DNA of 64,000 nt from Chrysemys picta bellii (lineage: Eukaryota; Chordata; Testudines; Emydidae). Shown here in pieces: positions 21,142 through 32,033 of the stretch; the first letter of the stretch is position 1, and the number at the start of each line of letters is the position of its first letter. The stretch spans positions 93,010,264-93,074,263 of the forward strand of contig NC_088797.1 in NCBI RefSeq assembly GCF_011386835.1, written 5' to 3'. The position numbers and the translations under genes are program-made. Below the pieces are notes generated by a model that saw only the letters and a program-made list of their open reading frames with translations, made no database searches and was not told the DNA's origin.

Positions 21142-22298
21142 TTTTCCTGAATGAAGTTTTGCTACATGAAAGCAGCTCAATGCAACAGCATGTTGTTTTA
21201 GAACATCGCTAGTAAATACTGTTTAAAACATCCAATTCTATTTATTTTCTAAGCAAATAAGATTTTTATATGGATAATTAGGTACGTTATATTTAAAATG
21301 AACCTATCTCAAACGAAGCTTTTTCAAAAGCACATGTTTATCATCATTTTATGATCAACTGCATAAATAATTCAAATGAACAGAGGGCGCATAATAATCA
21401 GGAATGGAAAATTTGCCCTCTGACATAGATTTGAAGGGAAAGCAAGGTCAGCTAATTACACATGAAAGATGGAGCTATTTTCATGAGCTGCACAATAGAT
21501 GAGAATTGAACAAAGGTACAAAGATATGGTTTGAAAAAAAGTCATGTGACTTTCAGCATGTAAAGCAACAAGACTGGATCATCAGTTCTTATTCAAACCG
21601 CATGTTCTTGCTCAGGATTTTGGCAAAGATGCTATTGTTTTTATTCAAACGTATAAGAAATACATAATAGCAGCTTTTTAAGTCCCTTGGCTTAAACTAT
21701 TTTGTGCCAGAATAAGATCATAATTTTGAAGTCTTCTTTGGATTCCTTGGTTTATTCACTGTAACAACCACTTCACCTAATTCATAGGAAGAGCTTAATT
21801 TTTTTTATCTGCCTCAAGCATGCATCACTGTGGGTATTGCCTGGCACAACTTAGGAAAACAAAATTGCTGAAGTAATATCCTTCTGTATTCACTGAACAT
21901 TTGATTACAATATAAAGAGGACATTTGATGATTTTCACATTGCGGTTGCTTTGTACATTTAGAAGCTGTTCAAAAATCATGATTTTTTTAATTTGCTCTT
22001 ATATATTAAAGAAATAAACATCAAGAGAATGGACAAAAATAGTCTATAGCCAAGGAGTTATGTAACTACTAATGAAGCCCATGGTGGGGACTAGCCTTAG
22101 TGCAGCAAACAGGGATGTAAGAGGGAGTAAAGCCCCCTCCACGCTCTTGCCAACTTTGTGCATGCCTGCATTAGGGCAACCCAGGTCCAGGGTAGGTCCT
22201 ATGAAGAACACAGAGGGCATGTTCCAAATGTTTTCCCCAAGGAAAGAAAAGATGGAGAATGAGTTCCACCCACACCTCTCCTGCAAAGTTAGCTGGAG
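21142..22298. other. Unassigned AT-rich stretch
   Basis: I see no recognisable feature here. Confidence 0.45.
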
Positions 22299-22385
22299 GC
22301 CAATGGGAGTCAGTCAACTGCACCCCCTTTCATAGAAATCTGAGGTATAGAGGCATTGTGGGAGCTATCTCACCAGAATTTTTCA
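22299..22385. repeat. 87-base exact direct repeat, copy 1
   Basis: This is identical over 87 bases to 24595-24681 (offset 2,296). The flanks differ completely on both sides. Confidence 0.9.
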
Positions 22386-24594
22386 TTAACCTTATACAAA
22401 AAGGGAAATTGCACTCAAAGTTTATAAGCACTTTCCCTCATTTTTCAAACAGAAGCTTAAGATGCTTAATATTTTTGGTGGTTCTTGTACCACTAGTAAA
22501 AATACTTATCTGATTCTTTATGATCCTACTGATAATGTATCAGTGCTTCTCTTATGTGCTCAATGGGAGTTGTGTCTGGATAAGCACTGCAGGCTCTGTC
22601 TTAATGTGAGCAAATCAAATACATTTCCTATCAAGTCATTGTTTTTCAAATCACAGATAGGGACTCTCCCCTCCCCTGCCCAGGATGTCATAATAGGTCT
22701 CCAGAAGGGGTGAGAAGGAATCTTAACAAAAGTGAGAACTTATTGTAAAAATTCCTGAAGATAGATGTAGCCTATCTGAACTCCTGCAGTTTTAACTGAT
22801 CGCAAACAGGCAAGTTTTGCAACCAAATGCAGTAGCTAGGAACCTACTAGCAATGATTTTCCTTTATGTCAGTGATGAATAGAACTGCAGGGAAAAAAAT
22901 CATTAATTCTGCCATTTCACATCAGGATACTTTCTTCTATTTAACCATAATTTTGAAGGTACAATTGCTGAGTTTAAATGTGCATTCCTTCCACATGCTG
23001 AGGACAGTACCGTCTCATAACTGTACATTAACTGTGCATTGTAATTGTTTGAAAGCCATAATCAAGTGTGCATTGGTATGGCTATTTGATTTGCTAAGAA
23101 CTATTGACATTTTCATAAGTATCATGAGTGCTAGTTAAATAAGCATATACGGATTCTCTAGCCTTTAAAAGTGGATGATAGTGCTGCTTGAGAAGCAATG
23201 TTATCAGCTGATCCTGTATCCAGAACTGTTTTAGTGATATCCGATGAATGCCCTCATAGTTCCATCATTTTGCTAAAATGTTTTTCAAATTATACCATAA
23301 TAAGACCACTAATCAATTGTTTAAAAATTAATTACAAGTATACTAGATATATCTGGAGATAAAGCTTTGCAAATAAAGCAGAAATTTCAGCCAGCTAACA
23401 AGAAAAAAATTCTAAGTAGAAAAGAAAATTATGGGCTAAATCAATTTATTAATGCATAAACCAGGTGCATTTCATTAATTAGTCATAGCCAAAGATGAAT
23501 GCAAAAACAGAAGAAAGATTCTGAAATGTACAAAGAATGAAACAAGAAATACATAGTTTGGGGTATAGTGTAAAAGGGCACCCAGAATATTATGCCTAAC
23601 AAGGCCACCTTTTCAGTTACATGTCAAAGAGGTGAAAGGCAAAGAGTTCCAGAATGACAATTATAGTCCATTTGCTTAATGCTTCACTGGCACAAGTTAA
23701 AATGCATTGCCTCTTACAACTATTTTTTAATACCTTGCACCAGATTGCTAATTTACTCCATTATAAAGCCATACACCTTTTTTTGCCCAATGTGTCTAAA
23801 CAAAGGATTATGATCATTCTTCTGTGCCCAGTGTGGGTGGGGAGGACAGTTGGGGGAGTGAGGGGGTGTGGTGAGGGGCGCAGGGAAGAGGAGGCAATAG
23901 AGCAATATAGAGGTAAGGACTGGCTAAAGGAATGAGCCAGATTCATTTCTCTTATGCAATTAGCCTCCAAAAGTAAAATGCAAACATGAATTTTACATAA
24001 AGAACATTTACCACATTATCCAGTTAATAAAATCTACTACCATAGAAGTTCATGAAATTAAAAAGATTTCACAGACAAATTAAAAACATGTCTTCTGGCT
24101 AAACTGTTCCTTTTCCGAATTGCTGAGCATGAATCTTGCATAATGTGCAAAACCAGTTTCCTCCTCCTCAGTAAGGCAACAATAAAGAAGAATGATAGAA
24201 TAGCCTGAGTGATGACAGATTAGATCAACTTCTTCATCTTGCCATAGAGGTTCCAATAAAATGCAGTGAAAAGTGTGTTAGAAAACTGTTAACAGATGGT
24301 GACTTAACAGTCAGAACAAGTGGTATCTAAATTAGACACCAGACCAGAATCAAAAACACGTCATGTTACCAATGATAGCAGCACAAGGAAAATAGTTCTG
24401 TTGAATGTCCATGAAGAAACATATCCCTGCCTGTGATAGAAGTCTACAATTGCCTACAAAAATAATGATAGATCTTTGAACAACAGTGTCAGTGTCTCCA
24501 TAAGTGCTTGTCCATTTGACAGTCCAGCAGAGACATGCTAACACAGAAATCAAAATTGACAATAGGAGTTCAAACAAAATAGAAATTAATTTCT
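22386..24594. other. Unassigned AT-rich stretch
   Basis: Nothing is recognisable apart from a short G-rich run at about 23833-23885. Confidence 0.45.
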
Positions 24595-24681
24595 GCCAAT
24601 GGGAGTCAGTCAACTGCACCCCCTTTCATAGAAATCTGAGGTATAGAGGCATTGTGGGAGCTATCTCACCAGAATTTTTCA
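24595..24681. repeat. 87-base exact direct repeat, copy 2
   Basis: This is the second copy of 22299-22385. A CA microsatellite follows 20 bases downstream. Confidence 0.9.
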
Positions 24682-24697
24682 CCGGTTCATAAAGGAG

Positions 24698-24701
<4 letters not shown>

Positions 24702-24743
<42 letters not shown>
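24702..24743. repeat. (CA)n microsatellite
   Basis: There are about 20 uninterrupted CA units. Confidence 0.97.
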
Positions 24744-24746
<3 letters not shown>

Positions 24747-26239
24747 TTTCTGCAAATAAATGAGTGCTCCAGTTTTGAAAGCCTTTATCTTCAAGGGAGG
24801 TACAGTGATTTGAAATTAATGAAGTGTTCTAAAAACATTTTTAATGTTCCTTGTCATTTAAACATTAGTCAAAGTGGTACATTACAATTCTTTTCCAGTC
24901 TTATTAAGGGAAGGAGGAATTAGGACCTGATCTTGCAAACACTCTCCATCCCTGGGGTGGGGAGGGTCCACAAGGGCAACTCCTCATCATCCAGATCCAT
25001 TTCCTCTCAGGAAACTTCACGTAATCTCAGACTAGTGCACATAAATTGCAGAGTGAATTTTTTTCACTAGATAGATTAAAGTTAATTCTGCTTGAATGGG
25101 CTGGACAGCTGACATGCCCCAAAATGCATATCTGAATTGATAAGTAATGTAATTTAGTTCTTCCTGGTTTATTTTATCATATGAAAGAACAGGTATATTT
25201 TAGAAATATCCAGTACTTATGGCTCTAAATAGTTTTACTGAAAAGAATTTTATGAACAGATAGAAAATGTGCAGTTTTTCAGTACTATTACTACTTCCCT
25301 TGAGCAAACTATTGTTACTAAGCAGTACTATCATCATCTAGCATCTTGTCACTTAATGTTTCCTTTTTAGCATCCAAATCCACATAGGCACATTGAGATC
25401 TATAACCAGATCAATTTCTTTGGTCAAATCCCTGCACAGTAAAAACAAAATGACATATTTTCTCTATAAGGAATAATCTTGAACGAAAATAACTGATCAA
25501 CAATTTTGCATTATGAAAAATTGGATAACAATAGGCCCACAGAGATGTGGAAAATTCGTTGCTTTACCAATGCATTGCAGTGTCCGAGAAAAGTGTCCTG
25601 TAAAAGTTTTCACTTTTGTAAAATGTAATAAAGGGCTTTCAGGTTCTCAGCACAACAAAGGCTTCTGTAACCAAAGATATTTGCATGTGAAATTTTAAGA
25701 TGGTGGCACATGCAGCAATCCAGAGATTACAAATAGTTTCCATAATATAACTGGAAATAGGTTACAATTTAAATGAAATCAAACTAATAGCTCATGTTAA
25801 CAGAAATTGTTACAATTATCTATTGGTCCAGTGAGACATACTGGGTGTATGCAATCCACATGAGGGTTAGGGGAAGTCTATGTCATCTCTGTCCTGCAAC
25901 CTAGGGTGCCTTACAATGCATTACTGAAGTAACTCCCACCTGGGCCACTCACAAACAGCCTTCCAGCATGCAAGCCACACCCTGGGTGTCTGTGTGCAAC
26001 CTGCCAGCCACACTTGGATTATACTCTGGCTCTCACTAGCCTTAGTTATATTGCAGGGTGACCCCAACACACTCCCAGTCCCGGATCTCTCCCTCCACCC
26101 TTCCCCACTCCAGAATCTATGTCTTGTACTACTCAGCCCTCTCCTGGACAATCAAATACATTTAATTCTGTTATTCCTTTAAAGGGAATAATATACACTA
26201 GCTTGTTAAATAGAGTTACCCAGACACTAACTTAAATTA
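24744..26239. other. Unassigned AT-rich stretch
   Basis: A short piece at about 24919-24970 ('gacctgatcttgcaaacac') may belong to the same old family as 15529-15636. Otherwise nothing is recognised. Confidence 0.4.
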
Positions 26240-26439
26240 TTGTATGTAGTGTCAGTCCCAGGATACGAGAGAGACGAAGTGGGTGAGGTAATATCTTTTA
26301 GTGGATCAACTTCTGTTGGTAGAGACAAGTTTTCGAGCCACACAAACTTGACCTGAAGAAGAGCTCTGTTTTGGCTCAAAAGCTTGTCTCTCTCACCAAC
26401 AGCAGTTGGTTGAATAAAAGATATTACCATACCCACCTT
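26240..26439. mobile_element. Penelope-like element tail, inverted pair (family C)
   Basis: 26279-26339 and 26378-26438 are inverted copies with several mismatches, built on 'gaggtaatatctttta' against 'taaaagatattacc'. The left arm extends outward to 'gtcagtcccaggata', the family tail. The centre holds 'cctgaagaagagctctg', a hammerhead-like core. The layout matches the perfect palindrome at 18.7 kb but is older. Target copies are not clear. Confidence 0.6.
26350..26388 (+). ncRNA. Decayed hammerhead-like motif in PLE tail (family C)
   Basis: The order is GAC (stem I), CTGAAGA (intact CUGANGA core), A, GAGC-loop-GCTC (stem II), AAAA (usual GAAA; G12 is changed), GCTT, GTC (stem I partner). 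The G to A change removes a CpG and would be expected to abolish cleavage. Confidence 0.45.
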
Positions 26440-26498
26440 GTAAATTTAATTTAAACACATTGGATTAGGTAAAACACCACTGCAAGTTCTTTAACTAC

Positions 26499-27266
26499 TG
26501 TGACAGACTCAGACCCGACGGATATAAGAGAGTAGTAGAAGGCAGGTATATCAGCCTCAGAAAGAGCAGGTCCCTGTTCCCTGGATAGCCAGACAAAGGC
26601 TACTTCAGGCCAATCAAGACACCTGACACCAATTAAGCAGTTAAGGTCATTAGGCTAATGCCAGCACCTGATGCCAATCAACTGGTAAAGGGTCAGTTAA
26701 GGCCATTAGGCTAATGGAGACAGCTGGAACCAGTCAAGGTCTCACTCATACTGCCTAAAAGCTCTCCTTTCCAGTTCCCTCAAAGGAGCTCAGGTGAAAG
26801 GAGCTGGAGGAGAGGAACCATTGCTGTATCCTGAGATAAGGATGAAGCTAGGAAAAGAGGACCACGGGGAAGTGGCCCAGGGAATCAAAGCAGCTTCAGT
26901 GGTGAAGGAAAATCCACAGCAGCTGCTACCATTAGGGTCCCTGGGCTGGAACCCGGAATAGAGGGTGGGCCCGGGTTCCCCCCTCTTCCCCATGTTCTAC
27001 AAGAGGGGGAGGAGAGGGGAAGCAGGCCTCAGTCCAGTCTGGAGGCTGACCTGTGCCTACTGAGCGCTACGGAGCAACAAAGACTGGGGGGTATCTCCCC
27101 TTCCCATCTCCCATACTAGCCTGTGATGAAACTAACTCAAAAGGTTGTGACTCTTGCCACTATACTGTGAAAGGAAGGTCACGCTGGGGGCTTAGTGAGT
27201 TTCTGGGGACACTGAATCCACCAGGAAGCGCGGGATTCACCAATACAGGCTCAGAACTTTGTCACA
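26499..27266 (+). repeat. 5' LTR
   Basis: This runs TG to CA with 7-bp inverted ends TGTGACA/TGTCACA. It contains 'gatataagagag' near 26520, a possible TATA-like site, and internal duplicated words ('gctaatg', 'cagttaaggccattaggct'). The sequence just inside, from 27267, would be the primer-binding site, but I cannot match it to a tRNA with confidence. Confidence 0.9.
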
Positions 27267-27342
27267 ACTAGTGTCAAAGGTGGGATTTTTGACTTATCGT
27301 TCACTGTGCGACGGAAGAAGGGGAGAGATTTTTTTTTTTTAA

Positions 27343-28440
27343 ATGCACTGGGTTTGGGGTGTTCTAACTACATTGGAAGACGTAATAAAAGCACTGTTGC
27401 AAGCCACTGCAGCCCAGCAGGAGGCCACCCGAGCCCATGCGATGGCGCAACAAGTATCCATGAGGCTACAACAAGAGACTAACCAATTATTGATAGGGCA
27501 GGCCTCCCAGGATCGAGACCCCTTATGGGAGGTGGTAGACCAACTGAAAGCCCTCACCGCCAAAAACCAAGGATCTAAAGGGTCGTGAGTATAGAGGGCT
27601 GCTGGTTTTCTACCGAAGATGTCAGGTGATGACATAGAGGCATATCTCCTCTTCTTTGAGAGGACTGCCTTGCAAGAGGCATGGCCCCAAGACCAGTGGG
27701 CTAGCATCCTTGCTCCCTTCTTACGTGGAGAAGCCCAGAAAGTTTATCATGACATGCCCACTGAAGCTGCCGTTGACTACCTCCAGCTGAAGGCGGAGAT
27801 CCTGGCGCAATCAGGGGTAACGACCACAGTACAGGCCCAGAGATACCATGAGTGGAGATACCAGGAGGGCAAGCCCAATTGTTCAACCTCATTCACCTCA
27901 CCCAGAAGTGGTTATGACCCGAAGCATGCAACCTGAAGGAAATTTTGGAAACTTTGGTCATAGCCTGCTATATGAGGGGATTGCCACCGGATCTTCGTGC
28001 AGGGGTGGGCCAGAATGACCCCTCCACTTACGATGGTGTGATCACATTGGTAGAGAGACGTATAGCAGCCCGAGAGATGTTCTGACTACCCAGAGAAGCC
28101 CTCTTCCGAAACAAGTACCCGGCTCCGATCCCGACCCCGACAGGTCAGACAACCAAGCATCCGGGGAGCTCCCTGTGGAAGATGGTAGTAGCCACATAAC
28201 AGCCGGAAACCCACAGCGGGGGGGAATAGCCTGAGTGGGAAGAACCACGAGGCAAAGACCCCTAACCCAAGAGACAGAGGAGCACCTAGAGCCCCTTACA
28301 GGTGTTATGCATGTGGGCAATTGGGACACCTAGCAGCGCAATGTCCCAATATTGAGGAACCCATGCAGTGTAACGTGGGGGACTGGGCAGACCCACACAC
28401 CCTAATCAACTTTGTGGGGGTTGCAGTCACCCCACATCAA
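27343..28440 (+). pseudogene. Gypsy gag with SCAN-like capsid and zinc knuckle, broken
   Basis: 27343-27588 encodes a glutamine-rich helical N-terminal part (ALLQATAAQQEATRA). After TGA it resumes at 27619 with a capsid segment: EAYLLFFERTALQEAWPQDQ, WASILAPFLRGEAQKVYHDM, then DYLQLKAEILAQSGVT. A shift near 27875 is followed by QLFNLIHLTQKWL, then [18 protein letters not shown], then [11 protein letters not shown]. This matches the SCAN-like capsid of Gmr1-type gypsy, from which the vertebrate SCAN domain was derived. A CCHC knuckle CYACGQLGHLAAQC lies at 28303-28344. At least two stops and two shifts break the frame. Gag would form the particle shell and bind the RNA. Confidence 0.8.
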
Positions 28441-28722
28441 TAGGTTGTGGATTCTGGTATTGCTGTCACCCGGATTTCAGGGAAACTAGGGAAACACAGC
28501 CAGTTAATGCAGGCTAAACATACGGGAGTACCATGTGTACATGGGATGATTAGCTATTATCCTGTCATCCCTGTGAGGATTGAAATCCAGGGGAATATCA
28601 ATGGGGTAAAAGCAGGGGTGGTCCGATGCTCATTGGAAAGCATTTCCCAGGATTTGGAAATTTGCTCCCGCCAGAGGGGCGGGAGAGTGGAGAGGACCCT
28701 GAAGTTAAGGAGTTATCTCTAA
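28441..28722 (+). pseudogene. Gypsy aspartic protease remnant
   Basis: The active-site motif VVDSG is at 28444-28458, directly after an in-frame TAG (28441-28443), followed by IAVTRISGKLG, in line with the 'DSG-x(3-4)-T' start of retroviral-type proteases. The later flap and 'ILG' parts are not clear. It lies in the expected place, right after the zinc knuckle. The stretch 28723-29140 that follows is a purine-rich linker with several stops and no recognised domain. Confidence 0.6.
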
Positions 28723-29144
28723 CAGAAAGTCACCTCCCTTTCTTTGCTGAAATATCACAAGAGTTGTTCCCTGCCCCCAGGAAGGCAGAAAAACGAAGAG
28801 GGAAAGGAGGGCAGTGAAGGCTTTGGGCACCCGGATTCTGCTTCAGGGCCAGAACATAGCCCTGGTAGGCTGACGGGCCTGGGAAACTAAGGGAGAGTCC
28901 CCCAAAGGGGAGGAGGAAGCAGAGGCTAGTCCCAACCCCAATGCCGCTGAACTGACCGAGGAGGTGGAGGCCAGTCCCTCGGAGTTCGGGTCAATAGGTC
29001 CCAAAAGGGAGATTTTCAGGTGAGACCAGGCAGAAGACCCCAAGTATGATAATGTCAGAAAAGAGATGGCAGAGATAGATGGGATACCTGTGGAGAGAAA
29101 GGCCCGAGAACCAGCACCCTACTTCATGATTAAAAAAACCTCCT

Positions 29145-29640
29145 GTGGTTCAAATGCAGGAACAAGCGGTAAACCATCTCCTGGTACCCCAAAAATATCA
29201 GAGGGCAATATTAAGTCTCGCCCATAGTCACCTCTTTGGGGGACACTTGGGAGTAGAGAAGACTCGGGCATGGATCTTGTGCAGATTCTTTTGGCCAGGG
29301 GTACATGAGGATGTCCAGCAGTACTGCGCCTCCTGCCCCAAGTGACAATTGCACAGCCCTCACCCACATCAAAGAGCCCCTTTGGTATCCCTACCGATCA
29401 TTGAGATTCCCTTTGAGTGAATAGCCCTGGACCTGGTTCTAGAGGACATGGGCCTCTAGAGAAGACAACTCAAGGTCACCAATATGTGCTTGTCATCTTG
29501 GCCTATGCAACCAGCTATCCAGAGGCCATTCCCCTATGAAATACGGCCTCCAAGCCCATGGCAGAGAGTAAACTCTTGGCTCAGTGGCAGGGGCCCTATG
29601 AAATAGTAGAACCTATCAAAGAGGTAAATTACAAGGTAAG
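29145..29640 (+). pseudogene. Gypsy integrase, zinc-binding domain kept, catalytic core deleted
   Basis: 29145-29343 encodes the HHCC domain: YQRAILSLAHSHLFGGHLG, then TRAWILCRFFWPGV, then QQYCASCPK. After a TGA come fragments of the core (ALDLVLEDMG, QYVLVILAYATSYPEAIPL, with the first aspartate). The frame then jumps at about 29560 to the C-terminal WQGPYEIVEPIKEVNYKVR. The section that should hold the second aspartate and the catalytic glutamate is missing, roughly 150 or more residues. YHVNLLK at about 29737-29757 is the end of this protein. It sits upstream of RT, which is the unusual order. Confidence 0.75.
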
Positions 29641-29712
29641 ACAACCGTAGAAACGTAAGACAAGGTAAGAAAACCGTAAGACGTAGAAATTACAAGGTAA
29701 GACAACCGTAAG
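29626..29712 (+). repeat. Short tandem expansion in the integrase C-terminal region
   Basis: A 24-base unit at 29626-29649 recurs exactly at 29687-29710, with further partial copies ('gtaagacaa', 'ccgtaagacgtagaaa') between them. The expansion shifts the reading frame between the GPY-like segment and YHVNLLK. Confidence 0.8.
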
Positions 29713-29762
29713 ACGTAGAAAACAAGAACAAGTGTACCACGTCAACCTTCTAAAATCCTGCC

Positions 29763-30686
29763 ATACCCACGAAGTGTGTCCAAAGGGACCCAACACAGGA
29801 GAACAAAACCCCTGAGCTGGTGAGGATATCTCCTGATTTAACACCAGCCCAAAGAGAGGAGGTGACCAAGATGATCAACCGGAACCAAGACATATTCTCG
29901 TCTCAGCCGGGTCGAACAATTGAGACATACCACCACATCATTACAAACCCCAGGGCCAAGGTAACAATGAGGCCCTACCGGCTGCCAGTGGCCAAACGAG
30001 AAGAAATCAGAGCAGATGTAAAAAAAAAAATGCTGGAGTTAGGGGTAATCGAAGAGTCCTACAGTCAGTGGTCTAGCCCGATCATGCTAGTAGTACCCAA
30101 AACGGATGGCTCCATGAGGTTCTGCTATGACTTCCATCAGGTGAATGAGGTGTTCCAGTTTGACATGTACCCAATCCCCCACATAGACAAGTTAGTGGAC
30201 CGATTAGGAAATGACCGGTTCCTGACCACTGTAGACTTAACTAAAGGGTATTGGCAGATTCCTGTTGCTGAAGACGCAAAAGAGAAGACCGCTTTCTCCA
30301 TGCCGGAGGGTCTCTTTCAATATACAGTCCTCCTGTTCGGTCTGCATGGGGACCCAGCTTCCTTTCAGCGCCTCATGGATAAGCTATTGCGCCCCTATGC
30401 CAGTTATGCGGCTGCCTACCTGGACGATGTGGTTATTCATACTTCAGACTGGGATACCCACGTGGAGAAGGAGGAAGCTGTCCTAGATACCCTAAGGCAC
30501 GCTGGCCTTACTGCAAACCCCGCCAAATGCGCCATAGGGTTAACAGAGGCTAAGTATCTGGGCTACATTGTGGGACAAGGTGTAGTAAAACCCCAACTCA
30601 ATAAACTAGAGGCCATCCAAAACTGGGCCCGACCGGTTTGCAAGAAACAAGTCCGGGCATTTTTTGGGGTAGTGGGGTACTATTGA
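29763..30686 (+). pseudogene. Gypsy reverse transcriptase, one premature stop
   Basis: The longest open frame (29820-30686) contains the RT landmarks in order: SPIMLVVPKTDGSMRFCYDF (30078-30137), TTVDLTKGYWQIP (motif A, about 30225-30263), FQYTVLLFGLHGDPASFQRL (motif B region) and AYLDDVVIH (motif C, YxDD type, about 30414-30440). It then reads TANPAKCAIGLTEAKYLGY and VRAFFGVVGYY. A TGA at 30684-30686 interrupts the expected continuation into the connection and RNase H. The catalytic aspartates are all present, so this part decayed late. RT copies the element RNA inside the particle. Confidence 0.88.
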
Positions 30687-31254
30687 CGCTTTATCCCCCA
30701 TTTTGCCACCAGGGCAAGTGCCCTGATGGACCTAATAAAAGCTTGGGGACCTGAGATAGTACAATGGACTGACACAGCAGAGAGGGCATTTACAGATCTG
30801 CAGACAGCCCTCTGCAGTGACCCTGTACTCATAGCCCCAGACTTCACTAAACAGTTCATCCTGCAGACAGATGCATCCGAAGTAGGACTGGGGGCTGTCC
30901 TATCCCAGATGGTTGGAGAAGAAAAACACCCAATCCTCTACCTCAGTAGGAAACTCCTCCCAAGGGAACAGAAATATACGGTGTTCGAGAGGGAATGCCT
31001 CGCTGTTAAATGGACCATGGAAACACTGTGATACTACCTGCTAGGGAGGCAGTTCGTTCTCGTGACCAACCATGCCCCTCTTCAGTGGATGCAGCGGAAC
31101 AAGGAAAATAATGCGAGAGTGACCAGATGGTTCTTATCCCACCAACCCTTCGAGTTCCACATACAGCACAGAGCCAGAAGTCACCACGGCAATGCAGACG
31201 GCCTGTCACGGGTGCATTGCATGATGACCCAAGTTTGCCCAATCCCTTGGTGTT
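30687..31254 (+). pseudogene. Gypsy RNase H region, stop and one catalytic change
   Basis: The frame continues with TDLQTALCSDPVL, then FILQTDASEVGLGAVLSQ (first aspartate), ERECLAVKW (glutamate), and VTNHAPLQWM, where the usual TDH has become TNH (AAC at 31068-31070). It ends with HHGNADGLSR. A TGA at 31029-31031 breaks it. RNase H removes the RNA strand during reverse transcription. The change of a catalytic aspartate plus the stop show it is dead. Confidence 0.85.
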
Positions 31255-31270
31255 GAGCAGGGGGGAGGGA
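31253..31270 (+). promoter_or_regulatory. Polypurine tract
   Basis: The purine run AGCAGGGGGGAGGGA lies just before the 3' LTR, the expected primer site for plus-strand synthesis. Confidence 0.75.
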
Positions 31271-31272
31271 TA

Positions 31273-32029
31273 TGTGACAGACTCAGATCCGACAGATATA
31301 AGAGAGTAGTAGAAGGCAGGTATATCAGCCTCAGAACGAGCAGGTCCCTGTTCCCAGACAAAGGCTACTCCAGGCCAATAAAGACACCTGATGCCAATTA
31401 AGCAATTAAGGTCGTTAAGCTAATGCCGGCACCTGACCCCAATTACCTGGTAAAGGGTCAGTTAAGCCCATTAGGCTAATGGAGACAGCTGGAACCAATC
31501 AAGGTCTCACTCATACTGCTTAAAAGCTCTCCTTTCCAGTTTCCTCAAAGAAGCCCAGGTGAAAGGAGCTGGAGGAGAGGAACCATTGCTGTATCCTGAG
31601 GTAAGGGTGAAGCTAGGAAAAGGGGAAATGGCCCAGAGAATCAAAGCATCTTCAGTGGTGAAGGGAAATCCACCAACAGCTGCTACCATTAGCAGCTGGA
31701 ACCCGGAATAGAGGGTGGGCCTGGATTCCCCTCCCCCCCACCACCACCCTGATGCTCTACAAAGATCCCCTTGAGAGGGGAAGCAGGCCTCAGTCCGGTC
31801 AGGAGGCCGACCTGTGCCTACTGAGCGCTACGGAGCAACAAAGACTGTGGGGTATCTCCCCTTCCCATCTTCCATACTGGCCTGTGATGAAACTAACTCA
31901 AAAGGCTGTGACTCTTGTCGCTATACTGTGAAAGGAAGGTGACACTGGGGCCTTAGTGAGTTTCTGAGGCCACTGAATCCACCCAGATGTGCAGGACCCA
32001 CCACTTTGTCAGGCTCAAACTTTGTCACA
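31273..32029 (+). repeat. 3' LTR
   Basis: This is the same family and ends as the 5' LTR. It differs by scattered base changes and small gaps (for example near 31350 and 31620), which marks an insertion that is not recent. Confidence 0.9.
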
Positions 32030-32033
32030 CTAC

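Larger units (their letters stand above)
26499..32029 (+). mobile_element. Ty3/gypsy LTR retrotransposon, Gmr1-like order, decayed
   Basis: The two LTRs (26499-27266 and 31273-32029) start TGTGACAG and end TGTCACA, flanked by the 4-bp duplication CTAC (26495-26498 and 32030-32033). Inside, on +, come gag with a CCHC knuckle, an aspartic protease motif, an integrase zinc-binding region, then reverse transcriptase and RNase H, and a polypurine tract against the 3' LTR. Integrase before RT is the copia-like order known for Gmr1-type gypsy elements. The reading frames are broken by a handful of stops, several shifts and a large integrase deletion. The LTRs differ by scattered substitutions and small indels, so it is not recent. 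There is no envelope gene. Confidence 0.9.

Noticed and set aside
27267..27290. Primer-binding site of the gypsy element
   Set aside because: The position is right, but I could not match the sequence to a specific tRNA end by eye, so no call was made.
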